A stretch of 64,000 nucleotides of DNA, taken from NCBI GenBank assembly GCA_002794785.1, contig NBBA01000009.1:1674001-1738000 (forward strand). Reading direction: 5' to 3'. A model generated the notes under the pieces. It searched no databases and was not told the DNA's origin. It was given only the letters and a program-made list of their open reading frames with translations. This DNA comes from Coniferiporia sulphurascens. Lineage: Eukaryota; Basidiomycota; Agaricomycetes; Hymenochaetales; Hymenochaetaceae. Shown piece after piece: positions 1 to 10,562 of the stretch; positions within the stretch are counted from its first letter, which is position 1, and every line of letters begins with the position of its first letter. Made by a program: the position numbers and the translations under genes.

Positions 1-784
1 CGTTGAGCTGCCCGACTGGCTTGTGTCGGACGAGCCACTGGTGCTCGAAGATGACGTGGCGCTCGAGCTCGTTGTTGAGTTATCGTCCGTACTATTACCG
101 AAGGGGAAAATAATCGATCAATTGGCTAGAGAGTCGCTAGAGGAGAGCCAGACATACGTATAAATGATAGAGTCGAGGAGGACAAGGGCTTTTTTTCCGG
201 CGTGCCCTGACTCAATGGTGATGGTATGTAGCCTGTTCGGGAGGCCTGTCTGCGCGAAGACAGTCTGGTTAAAAAGGTACGTCGCGTTGCCGTCGGGTGC
301 CTTCTGAAATGTACTGGTAGTTGCATTGTCGATTTTAAATGTCAAATCCGTGTTCCCGTCGGGTGACGTACTTGAACCCGTTAGGATGCATACGACATAC
401 ACCGCGGTTCCTGCAACGGCGCAAATACTACGTCGATCTTCCCGGCGCGGGCGATAACGGGGAGTACTTACCGACAAACGATACAGACGCCTGGATGATT
501 TGGCCGGAAAGGGAGCTCGAGGTACCACTGGGGAAAAAGGTTGCATCCATCCACGTTCCTAGATGCGCATCGCTGACTGGCGATGGTTTGGCCGTGCAGT
601 CTGTGCACGTCTGACCCACCTGCCACGCCCCGGGCGGGTTGTATAAAATATGCAGGCCATTCGTCGGATCGCCATTCTGATCGTCTATCGTTACGTTGAC
701 AGGGTCGGCCAGCGAAGTACGGAAAAGCAGTAGTAGAAAAAGCGACAAATAGACGGGCCGCTGTAAAAGGAGTGACCAATGCAT
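1..784 (-). CDS. Type I membrane glycoprotein family, copy 1 (3' end outside window)
   Basis: Unrecognised family, seen four times in the first 9.4 kb. Exons 784-472, 410-158 and 91-1 (continuing past the left edge) join in frame (phases 1 and 2) through introns of 61 and 66 bp with GTAAGT and GTATGT donors. The protein starts with a hydrophobic signal peptide (MHWSLLLQRPVYLSLF..). An ectodomain follows, with DPVNVTIDDQNGDPTNG, a CTDC pair and several N-x-S/T sites, ending near a Ser/Thr-rich stalk. The TM helix and tail known from copies 2-4 would lie off the window. The overall plan suggests a secretory-pathway surface protein; sensor or mucin roles are guesses. Closest relative in the window is copy 2, 2.5 kb away. 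Confidence 0.8.
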
Positions 785-1972
785 CTTGGGTGATGGCTAA
801 AAGAGCGTAGTGGAAAAGGTGCGAAATCCTTCAAGTATTCAGGAGAGGGATTGCATGACTTCGGAAGCAGAGGAGAGATGTCTACTCATGTTTCCAAGTT
901 TCGGTGGTACATCAGGCTACGATCAATATTAATGAGTGCCTTGATCGAACAAATCGGCAAGCCCGGTATGACAACATTATTGTGGCATCAGCATGATCAG
1001 CTCCCTTCGCCAAGCGAGCTAATGAACTAATCAGCTATGACCAATAAGCGGTATCCCTGGTACCTAGGCGAGTAGAGGACCGGTACAGTACTACAATATT
1101 GTGCCAAACCATGCATCGAAGCCTGAAGATGGCATATAATGTCATGGTTTATTTGTGTCAGCTTGACTGCAATTACTTAATCCAATTCCCTGACTCAGAA
1201 GCGCATATAGCCGGAAAGTCTTCCTTTGTACTGTACTGCATTTTCGTTTCGGGCTGAGGTGAGTACTTTAGGTATCCTTTATGCTTTTTATACCTGACCG
1301 GGATTCAGTATATTTCCATCAGATAGTTTTTATAATACAGGAGTCCTGTATTTCGTCTCGGACTGAGCACACTTCTATCTTATAAAAATACGTAGGGATT
1401 TTGCAGTAAGTACGTGCACAGGCTCTTTACAGACTACAATAACAATGCTACATCATGTTATTCGTGCCTAACGCGCCTGCAGTTTGATAGATCCCCAACT
1501 CAATACTCTGCCCGAGGATGGTGCCAGCGCACGATAGTCACGGAGATCCTTAAGTTAATTAAATGGCTTCCTGCCGTAGTGGACAAATGGTTAGCCACGG
1601 ATTCTCTCGGAAGAGGTCGCGAGCACAACTGCAGTAGTAGCAATGCATTTGTTTCCTGCTCAGGGCATACTTAACGCGTCATGGTTTTTTGACATGATAA
1701 AACATATGTGGATGATCTCTAGCCTTGTACTTAAATTACCGTAGTGATGGGCAAACGCAAATAGGTTGTCCGTCACGCTGACCTTACAGTAATATTTATA
1801 AATAAATAAAAGCTGATGAGGGATATTAGGGAGACTTGAACGGAATATATGACCCATTTCAACCTGGGACACGGACATACGACGGAAGAATGTGGAAATG
1901 GAAAACAATACAGAGGATCAATGCCGCAAGTTGGGAGGTTCCAGGAGGGGGGGAATAAGGGACTCTATGATT
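785..1972. other. Intergenic, no gene seen
   Basis: This 1.2-kb stretch between the 5' end of copy 1 and the 3' end of copy 2 has only short unsupported frames. It should carry the minus-strand promoter of copy 1 and the 3' UTR of copy 2. I see no RNA gene or mobile element here. Confidence 0.5.
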
Positions 1973-3284
1973 TCAAGTCCGTGCGGGAGGAAGAGGCCGT
2001 AAGTTATTAGAGAGATTTTGAGGGCTAACGGATTGGAGCGCAACACTCGAGGAGACGATGGCGTCGTACGCCGGTGGAGAGACCCCATCACTGAAGACGG
2101 TACCGTCCACCTGCGAGGGTGCCACGTTCCTCGCCAAGTCTGTCCTACCATCGGGAGGAAGAGAATTTCTCGGTGCATCCAGCCCAAACGTGCGAACGTC
2201 GGCGCCCCGGTTTGAGCCTGAAGCCGTCACAGGATATACGCTCGTCACACTCGGCTTTACGATGTGTTCGTTTAGTGGTCCCGTATTCACGACCTGCTGC
2301 ATGTCATGTGTGTCTGGGTCGTGGCTGCGTGGTCGGTTGGCCCCTCCGACTACGGGACCACCGAATGCCGAGATATGATCGTGCTCGCTCTGGCTGCGTC
2401 GCCGCTTGCGGATGAAGAGGAAGAGTGCAATGGACGCAGTGAGTACGACAATGACGGCAGCAACTACGGGCCCGACGATCACACCGTTCGTTGAGCCGTC
2501 TGATTGGCTCATGTTGAACGAGCCACTAGTACTGCCGGTGGCGCTCGGCAAGGACGTGTCGCTCGAGCTCGTTGTTGAGTTATCGTCCGCACTGTACCGG
2601 AAAGGAAATACAATAATTAGCCAAAGACCCACTAGAGGAGAGCCAGACGTACGTGTAAATGATAGAATCGAGGAGGACAAGGGCTTCCTGACCGGCTAGC
2701 CCTGACTCAATGGTGATGGTGTGTAGCCTGTTCGAGAGGTCTGTCTGCGCGAAGACAGTTTGGTTGAAAAGGTACGTCGCGTTGCCGTCAGGTGCCTTCT
2801 GAAATGTACCGGCCGTGGCGTTGTCGATTTTAAATGTCAAATCCGTGTTCCCGTCGGGCGATGTACCCATACCCGTCAAGATACACACACGACGTATACC
2901 GCCGTCCCTGAAGCGGCACAGGTACATCAATCTTCTCATGGGCGTTGGAGGGGGAGGGGGGAACTTACCGATAAACGGCACAGATGCCTGCATGATTTGG
3001 CCGGAAAAGGCGCTCACGGGGTTTCCAGCAGGGTAAAAGGTCGTATCTGTCCACGTCCCCAAGTACGCATCAGTCGCGGGCGACACCCTGGCTGAGCAGC
3101 TCGTGCACGTCTGACCCGCCTGCCACGCCCCGGACGGGCTGTAGGAAATATGTAGACCATTCGTCGGATCGCCATCCTGATCGTCTATCGTCACGTTGAT
3201 GGGCTCGGCCAGCGAAGTATGGAGAAGCAGTAGTAAGAATAGTGACAGACAGGCAGGTTGCTGTAAAAGCAGTGAGCAATGCAT
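1973..3284 (-). CDS. Type I membrane glycoprotein family, copy 2 (2-nt frameshift unless intron 1 is retained)
   Basis: Exons by homology are 3284-2969, 2907-2653 and 2591-1973. A signal peptide (MHCSLLLQQPACLSLF..) precedes the ectodomain with DPTNGLHISYSPSGAW and a CTSC pair. After a Ser/Thr stalk comes a TM helix (GVIVGPVVAAVIVVLTASI) and an RKRRRSQ stop-transfer, then a ~150-residue cytoplasmic tail with a PPAY (PPxY-type) motif. Exon 2 is 255 nt, against 253 nt in the three paralogs, because an AC run at 2881-2890 is 2 nt longer. Spliced normally the frame would hit TGA. If the 61-nt intron 1 is retained, the frame stays open (61+2=63), adding a proline-rich insert. Either a recent pseudogene or an isoform relying on retention. 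Confidence 0.7.
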
Positions 3285-4966
3285 CTTGGGTGATGCGTGG
3301 GGGGAGCCCCCGAAGGTACTAAACGACGTCTTTAAATGCTCAAGGGAGGTCCTGCATCATGATTGAAGTAGAGAGAGATGTCTTGACCTTCGGTGGACCC
3401 CATTATTTTTAACTCTTGGCTACGATCAAATGTGCGCCTTACTAATAGAACAAGAATGAGTTGGCAACCCACCCGGTGTGCAAAACATCCTTGCGACTTT
3501 TTGAGTCAAGCAAAGTGGACCGTAGCTGTTGTGCAGGTGCCGACAGATAAGTACTCAGACTCGGATATAGTATGCGTCACGGTAGAGTTTGGTAGGGGTA
3601 GTCGCACCGAAAGCATTCATTTCGAGGGCGACAAGCGCGGTCAGGAGCTCTGGTGGTCACGCAGTCATCGCCCATGATCGAGTTGATAAATCTCCAGATA
3701 AGCGCAGGTGCTAAGAATTCCTGTTCTAGACCTTCCCCCACCCCGAAATGCCCGAGTTTGTCGTATTCATAATTCTGACGAGAACTTCTGCACTTTTGTA
3801 AGTTATCCCATATAGAAATTAAAGCTTGTAGGTTTATGAGCTGATCAACAACCAGGGGTTAATGTTTGATGTCCTTACGACTAGTACTGCGGGAGGCTGC
3901 TTCTGCCACATACTTTGACGCGTCTAAGTTATTACTGCGTTTGGATAGCCGTGCGAAAAGCACGGTCAAGCAATAATATCGTTCTTAAAAGGCGGAACCA
4001 GACAAACGTGGTCAAACACGAGAAACCCTAGTGAAGATTAACATACAAAACCGGGGGAGCCACAACCAGATAAAAGACGATATCCTTTGATTCTTCAAAT
4101 GGCTCTGAGGTCACAGGGGGGGACGTAGAGATGTTGGCCAGCCCTCGCGTACAAGCTCCACTAGAAGATTGTGGGAACAGACGAGGCAATTCAGATCTTT
4201 GCCAGAGGATGAGCCTATCCGTGATGTTCGATTGCTTACGTACGAAAGGTGTGCGTCTATTGTTCATGCTGGGGTCTTGCATCTGGATTCTGTGGACTCG
4301 CAGCGCTCCTTTTCAACTTGTTCGCCAGTCGCTGAGAACGGTCAGACTTGAAAGGCGTGCGGGGGCTGTTTCTCTATCATTGACCTGTAGTCACCTGATC
4401 GCTTCTGGAAGTCCACTGGAACTCAACAGATTCCAATTGGCTCATCCATTTCAATCAATTTTGGAAATTGTTGGGTGCAAAATTCCAATGCTTAGGCCCC
4501 GCTGGCCCCCGCACCGTAACCGTACCCACTGCGGCCGCCACAGTGAATATTTTTTGACATCATTTTAAGCATTAATAACACGGCCCTAATCGCATATAGT
4601 ATGCTCAGCTGCGGGGCCTTCGTATTTGCGAGACGTATGTTTCAGGGCTTTCGTAGTCATTCCCCAACAAGCTTCAAAAATCTGGTTGCCACGGATTCGA
4701 CTGTATGGTCCATGGTTTCTCTGGCAAAGTCAGACATTGAAGGGCTTACAATATATACTCAGATCACCCCGGTAATGACGGGATGTGAACAAATTTGCGA
4801 ACAAACTACCCGCGACCTCGCGCGGTAAGAATAAATTACATGAATGGGCGATCAGAAGTTTTCGGAATATTTCAGCCCAAAGAGTACGAAAGCCGAAAAA
4901 ATACAGTATGAGAAAACCGGAAAGAAACATGGTGAAATAAAGTAATAGAATGAAGAAGTCCGTACG
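3285..4966. other. Intergenic, no gene supported
   Basis: A 1.7-kb gap between copies 2 and 3. A 145-codon plus-strand frame at 4131-4568 has no recognisable domain, introns or homologous copy, so I do not call it. From about 4680 rightward the sequence is the start of the duplicated unit that recurs at about 7735. Confidence 0.5.
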
Positions 4967-7440
4967 TCATGACTTACGATCTGGATTGGGGGGTAGAGGG
5001 CGTGGGATGGGCCGAGGAGACACGACGCTCAGAGGATCATCAACTTCGTATGGTGGCAGAAAGCTAACATCACTGAAAACGGTGCCATCCACCTCCGAGG
5101 GCAGGACGTTTTGCGTATAATCAGATCTGGCCCCGGGAGAAATGGGCTCCAGCCCAGTTGATGTGAGTATTCCCGTTGTTAATTCTGACGTCGAGGTGGA
5201 ATACTCGTAGCTTGTCGGTCCAGCCGACGTGGATATTCCCGCTGCTGACCCTGACGCTAAAGTTGGGTACCCATATCCTGTCACGCTTGTATTTTCCGTG
5301 TATTCGCTGAGCGGTCCCCTACTGACGACGTACTGCACCCCATGCATTTCCGGCTCGCGCATCCTACTGCCACGGGGTGGCGTGTAGACATCACTAGTTG
5401 TAGAATCGGCAGCTGAGAAGCGTTCACCCCGACTGCGACGTCGCCTGAGTAAGAATATAAAAAGAGCAATGGACAGGGCAAGCACGGTAATAATGGCGAT
5501 CACGGGTCCGACGATCATGGCTATGTTCGTTGACCCTTTCGTGTTGCTTATGTTAGGCGTGCCATTAGCACTCTGGGATGGAGCACTGCTCGGAAGAACG
5601 GTGACAGGGGAGAGTGTGTTGGTCGAAGTCGTCGTCGAGCCGTTGTCTACACTGTGTTTTTAGGAAAGAAACGAGAAGTTGACAGGAGACTCGCGTGGAT
5701 GGGAGGTAGACGTACGTATAGATGATATAATCAAGGAGAACGAGAGCTTTCTGGCCAGCATGCCCTGATTCGATAGTGATAGTATGCTGCGCATTCGGGA
5801 GTCCTGTCTGCGCGAATACCGTCTGATTAAAAAGATACGTTGCGTTACCGTCGGGCGCTTTTGGGAAAGAGCCAACGGTGACGTTGTCGACTTTGAACGT
5901 CATGTCGGTGTTCCCGTCAGGCGATGAACTTGTGCCGGTCAGGATACATACGACGTACACCGAGGTCCCTGTAAGCTCGGGTACATCAGTCTTTTATGAA
6001 AAAAGTTTAAGAGAGGGATGAGCTCACCGAAGAAAGTCATGGATGCCTGGATGATTTGTCCGGGAACGCTGTTCGTGACGGTTCCGGAAGGATTGAAAGT
6101 CGCATCCATCCACGTCCCCAAGTATGCATCACTCGCGGGCGATACTTTGGCTGTGCAATTTGTACACGTTTGACCGGCCTGCCATGCCACAGAAGGACTG
6201 TAGACAATCAACTGGCCGTTCGTTGGATCCCCAAACTGATCGTCTATCGTCACATTAACGGGGTCGGCCAATGAAATGCATGGAAGAAGGAGCAAAGGTA
6301 ACCACGAGAAGGGTTGCAATAATGAGAGCCAGCGCATTGTAGGAAAATGACGAACGAATGGGAGTAAGACGGACGCAGAGTTCCGGCCCCACTAGTAGTG
6401 AATGCAAGTAAGTATGCCGGATTTGAGTCAGAAGAGACGATGTTGCATTGTGGTGGACGAGAACGAAGCGGGGGATTCTGACCTTCTGCAGACCCGCCGT
6501 CTTAAACCCCTGTCAGTTGATCAAGCCGGCTTCTCAATACCCAAATAGACTATCTTGAAGCGGACAGTATCGCCGTCCAATGCCAATTATAGCACGTTGT
6601 TGGATTTTCGCCTGTCAGGAGCCGGTGCGAAAATAAAAGAGGACGTGGCCCACCCTGGCACGATGTGCACGAAGGAACTGCTGCGATCAAACGCGGTGAA
6701 AGGAGGCGCGAATCTATGGTACTTTCAGCAAACCTGACAAACGTTGAGTTGCGCTGGTAACGTCATTAGGTAATAACAGAAGCCCCACCGCAAGAAAAAG
6801 ATAGTTTGATCCTAGAAGCCCGAAGTAGATAGTGTCCGTCCGTAATTTGTTTAAATGCGAAGGAAACGATAAGGAAATTCGGGAAAATTCCATTGGCACA
6901 AAGAGGAAGACTTCAAAGAATATTTGAGGGTCTCCACGGTTCGGCATGGCGGAGTCCTGGCAACTTTATGTGTCCGATGCTCGTATCCGGAGGAAATTAC
7001 TAGTGCGCGGTGGCGTCGTAGGTCATCCAGGTTTTCCAGGCCTCGTATAGGTTAGCTACTTATTATTCATGGACTCAGCGACGAGGGTACCGAGTTAGGT
7101 CTACCAACAAATCATCAAAGCTGTTCGAGGACATGCGAGCATTTTTCGGGAGTATTCGATTACTTGTGCTTCTGCGTTCACATGTATGTTTCTAATCGGC
7201 GGCCGGTTGCCAGTGGAACTTGGAAATAGCGCTCGCTACGCCAAAATATGGTTTAGTAATTTAATCGTATATGCTCCGGAGGCTCACGCGTAATCTCAAC
7301 GTTTCTTGATGTTTTCGTGTGTTTCGGCACCGGGACATGGTGGTTTTAGAGATAATTTTAAGCGAGGCCTCGTGGGTATTAATCGTGGGAAAGCCAGAGT
7401 TTGGTTATCGGCTGCTTTTGGGAGCGCATGGAGTGTTCCC
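4680..7440. repeat. Left unit of a ~3.05-kb tandem duplication
   Basis: The segment recurs at about 7735-10515 in the same orientation. It includes copy 3 and its flanks. For example, the stretch at 4684 (gttgccacggattcgactgt) is matched at 7738, and the stretch near 7190 matches 10231. The unit carries one complete family gene plus about 1.1 kb of upstream DNA, ending inside the upstream region of the coiled-coil gene at 10563. Confidence 0.8.
4967..6337 (-). CDS. Type I membrane glycoprotein family, copy 3
   Basis: Best-preserved member of the family. Exons 6337-6028, 5968-5716 and 5651-4967 (310, 253 and 685 nt) splice in frame with GTGAGC and GTACGT donors. Signal peptide MRWLSLLQPFSWLPLLLL; ectodomain with DPVNVTIDDQFGDPTNG, CTNC pair and NATYLFNQTVFAQTGLPN glycosylation sites. 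A Thr/Ser stalk is followed by a TM helix (AMIVGPVIAIITVLALSI) and an LRRRRSRGE basic anchor. The ~160-residue tail contains LPPYEV and a Pro-rich end (RPLPPNPDRKS). Function unknown; the architecture resembles single-pass fungal cell-surface proteins of the Mid2/SKG6 kind, but no sequence motif proves that. Copy 4 is its near duplicate 3.05 kb to the right. Confidence 0.85.
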
Positions 7441-8004
7441 GTATGCTCGATAGGTGACAAGATACCTTTCATCTCGAGCGTCGCATCTAGATCCTCCTGG
7501 GCTGCGGAATTGGATGTCGAAAAGGCTTTGGGTGTGCTGTACGAAGGCGATTTGAGCTGTTACTGTAAATAGAAGTTTTGCCACTTGTAAGCAGGTGGAA
7601 TTCACAAAACGAGCTTTTGAGCTCAATTCTTATCCGTTATGCGCAATTGAAGGTGAATAATGATCGCAAATAATGGGACTATGGTGTCTAGTTGGCGGAT
7701 TGTTCGATTTTGACCTCTAAGTAGTGAAAACAAGCTGGTTGCCACGGATTCGACTGTATGGTCCATGGTTTCTCTGGCAAAGTCAGACATTGAAGGGCTT
7801 ACAATATATATCCAGATCACCCTGGTAATGACGGGATATGAACAAACTATCCACGACCTCGCGGGGTAAAAATAAATTACATGAATGGGCGAGCAGAGGT
7901 TTTCGGATTATCTCAATCCAAAGAGTACGAAAACCAAGAAAATGCAGTGTGGGAAAACCGGAAGAAAGAAAAATAGCGAAATAAAGTAAAAATAAATCCA
8001 CACG
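6338..8004. other. Intergenic; duplicated upstream DNA
   Basis: No gene supported. From about 6540 to 7440 it is a diverged copy of 9570-10515, the region upstream of the coiled-coil gene. The duplication junction lies between about 7440 and 7735. The 88-codon frame at 7306-7572 lies mostly in that duplicated non-coding DNA and is not conserved in the other copy. Confidence 0.5.
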
Positions 8005-10515
8005 TCATGACTTGCGATTTGGGTTGGGAGGTAGAGGCCGTCGGGTGGACGGAGGAAGCACAGCGCTTAGAGGATCATCAACTTCGTATGGCGGCAGAAG
8101 GCTAGCATCACTGAAAACAGCGCCACCCACCTCCGAGGGCGGGACGTTCTGCGTATAATCAGATCTGGCCCCGGGAGAAATGGGCCCCAGCCCAGTTGAT
8201 GTGAGTATCCCCGTTGTTAATTCTGACGTCGAGGTGGGATGCCGTCCAGCTGACGTGGATATCCCCGTTGCTGATCCCGACGCCAAAGTTGGGTACCCGT
8301 AGCCTGTCACGCTTGTATTTTCCGTGTATTCGCTGAGCGGTCCCCCACTGACGACGTACTGCACCCCATGCACTTTCGGCTCGTACATCCTACCGCCACG
8401 ACGTGGCATGCGGACATCGCCAGTTGTAGAACCGGAAGCTGAGAAGCGTTCGCACAGGCCGCGACGTCGTCTGCGTAAGAATATAAAGAGGGAAAAGGAC
8501 AGGGCGAGCACGAAAACAACGGCAACCACGGGCCCGACGATCATGGCTACGTTCGTTGACCCTTTCGTGTTGCTTGTGTTAGGCGTGCCATTAGCACCCT
8601 GGGATGGGGCACTACTTGGAGGAGCAGTGATAGGGGAAAGTGTGGCGGTCGAAGTCGTCGTCGAGCTGTTGTCTACACTGTATTTGTAAGGGAAAAAACG
8701 AGATTTTGACAAGAGACTCGCGCGGAAGGAAGGTAGACGTACGTATAGATGATAGAATCAAGGAGAACGAGAGCTATCTGGCCGGCATGCCCAGACTCGA
8801 TAGCGATAGTATGCTGCGCGTTCGGGAGTCCTGTCTGTGCGAATACCGTCTGGTTGAAGTGGTATGTTTTATCATTGTCGGGCGCTTTTTGGAAAGAACC
8901 AACGGTAACGTTGTCGATTTTGAACGTCATGTCGGTGTTCCCGATCGGCGATGAACTCGTGCCGATCAGGATACATACGACGTACACCGAGGTCCCTGTA
9001 GACGTACATACATCAGTCATTTTCCAGAAACTATGAAGAAACCTTAGGAGAAGGACGAGCTCACCGAAGAAAGTCGTAGTTGCCCGGATGATTTGTCCGG
9101 GGGCGCTGTTTGTGACATTTCCAGAAGGATTGAAAGTCGCATCCATCCACGTCCCCATGTACGCGTCACTCGCGGGCGTCACTTTGGCTGCGCAATTTGC
9201 ACACGTTTGACCGGCCTGCCATGCTATAGAAGGACTGTAGACAATCAACTGGCCGTTCGTTGGATCCCCAAACTGATCGTCTATCGTCACATTGACGGGG
9301 TCGGCCACCGAAATGCATGGAAGAAGGAGCAAAAGTAACTACAAGAAGGGTTGTAGTAATGAGAGCCAGCGCATTATAGGAAAATGACGAACGAATAGGA
9401 GTAAGGCGGACGCAGAGTTCCAGCTCTACCAAAAGTGAATGCGGGTGAGTGTGCCGGATTTGAGTCAGAAGAGACGGTGTTGCATTGCGGCGGACGAGAC
9501 CAAAGCGGGGGATTCTGACCCCCTGCATAACCACCGTCTTAAATCCCGGCCAATTGATCAAGCCAGTTTCTCAATACCAAATGGGGTTTCTTGAAGCGAA
9601 CAACATCGCGGACCGCCAATTAGAGCGCGTTGTTGGATGTTCGCCTATCAGGTGCCGGTACGAGAGGAAAAGAGGCGTGCCCACCGTGGGACGATGTACA
9701 CAGAGAAACTGCTGCGATCAAATGCGGTGAAAGGAGGCGTGAGTTTGTGATACTTTCATCAAAGCTGACAAATGTTGAGTAGCACTGGTAGCATCCTTAG
9801 ATGATAACAGAAGCCTTACCGCAAGAATACAATAATTTGATCCTGAAAAGCCGAAATGGATAGCGTCCGTCCGTAATTTGTTTAATTGCGAAGGAAACGA
9901 TAAGGAAAGTAAAGAAAATTGCACTGGCACAAAGAGGAAGACTTCAAGGAATATTTGAGGTCTCCATGGTTCGGCATATTCCTGGCGACTTTACGCGTCC
10001 AAACGATTTGTCATAGTCGTATGCTCGTACCCGGAGGAAATTACTAGCGCGGGGTGGCGCCGCAGGTCATCCAGGTTTTCCAGGTCTTTTATTGGTTATC
10101 TACTTATTATTCAAGAGGGGTGCCGTGAAGGGGGTTTGGACTCGGCGACGAGGGTATCGAGTTAGGTTTACCAACGGATCATCAAAGCTGTTCGAGGACG
10201 TGCGCATTTCTCGAGAGTATTTGACTATTTGTATGTTTCTCATCGGCGGTCGGTTGCCAGAGTAACTTTTGGAAATAGCGCTCGCTACGTCCAGAGAAAT
10301 CAGCCAAAATGTGGTTCAGCGATTCAATCGGTATAATTTGCCTATATGCTCCGGGGTCTCACAAGTTATCTTAGCGTTTCTTGTTGTTTTTCGCGCGTTT
10401 CGGTACTGGGAGTTGGTGGTTTTAGAGAGAACTTTACTCGAGAAGCCTCGTGAGGGTTTTAGTGATCGTGGGAAAGCCGGAGTTTGGGTTTACCGGCTAC
10501 TTTGGGAAGCGCATG
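7735..10515. repeat. Right unit of the ~3.05-kb tandem duplication
   Basis: Same-orientation copy of about 4680-7440, including membrane-protein copy 4. Offsets of 3041-3055 bp between matching points show small indels accumulated since duplication. Confidence 0.8.
8005..9374 (-). pseudogene. Type I membrane glycoprotein family, copy 4, stop codon in signal peptide
   Basis: Exons by homology are 9374-9065, 8995-8743 and 8677-8005, with the same phases and sizes as copy 3 (310 and 253 nt for the first two). The ancestral start at 9374-9372 is present (MRWLSLLQPF), but codon 12 is TAG (9341-9339), where copy 3 has TGG. No in-frame ATG restores a signal peptide; an open frame beginning at 9332 starts with TTG. 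The rest is intact: ectodomain, stalk, TM helix (AMIVGPVVAVVFVLALSFS), LRRRRRG anchor and a tail ending RPLPPNPNRKS. Without readthrough the product cannot enter the secretory pathway, so I call it a young pseudogene. Confidence 0.75.
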
Positions 10516-10562
10516 TATTTCGCAGACTCGGCCACTGCGTCCCGCCCTCTGCCCGCAACATT
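9375..10562. other. Intergenic, divergent promoter region
   Basis: Lies between minus-strand copy 4 and the plus-strand coiled-coil gene, so it must hold both promoters. It is the right-hand partner of the duplicated upstream DNA at 6340-7440. An open frame from 10269 runs into the coiled-coil gene but is upstream DNA shared with 7190-7440, so I do not use it as a start. Confidence 0.5.

Noticed and set aside
4131..4568. 145-codon plus frame
   Set aside because: No domain, no introns, not present elsewhere in the window; lies in the gap between membrane-protein copies 2 and 3.
8673..9332. Continuous frame taken as an alternative start for membrane protein copy 4
   Set aside because: Its first codon is TTG, and it begins after the stop in the signal peptide; it does not restore a secretion signal.
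10269..10562. Upstream in-frame extension of the coiled-coil gene (98 extra codons)
   Set aside because: This stretch is shared with the duplicated non-coding DNA at 7190-7440, where it is not open, so the start at 10563 is preferred.
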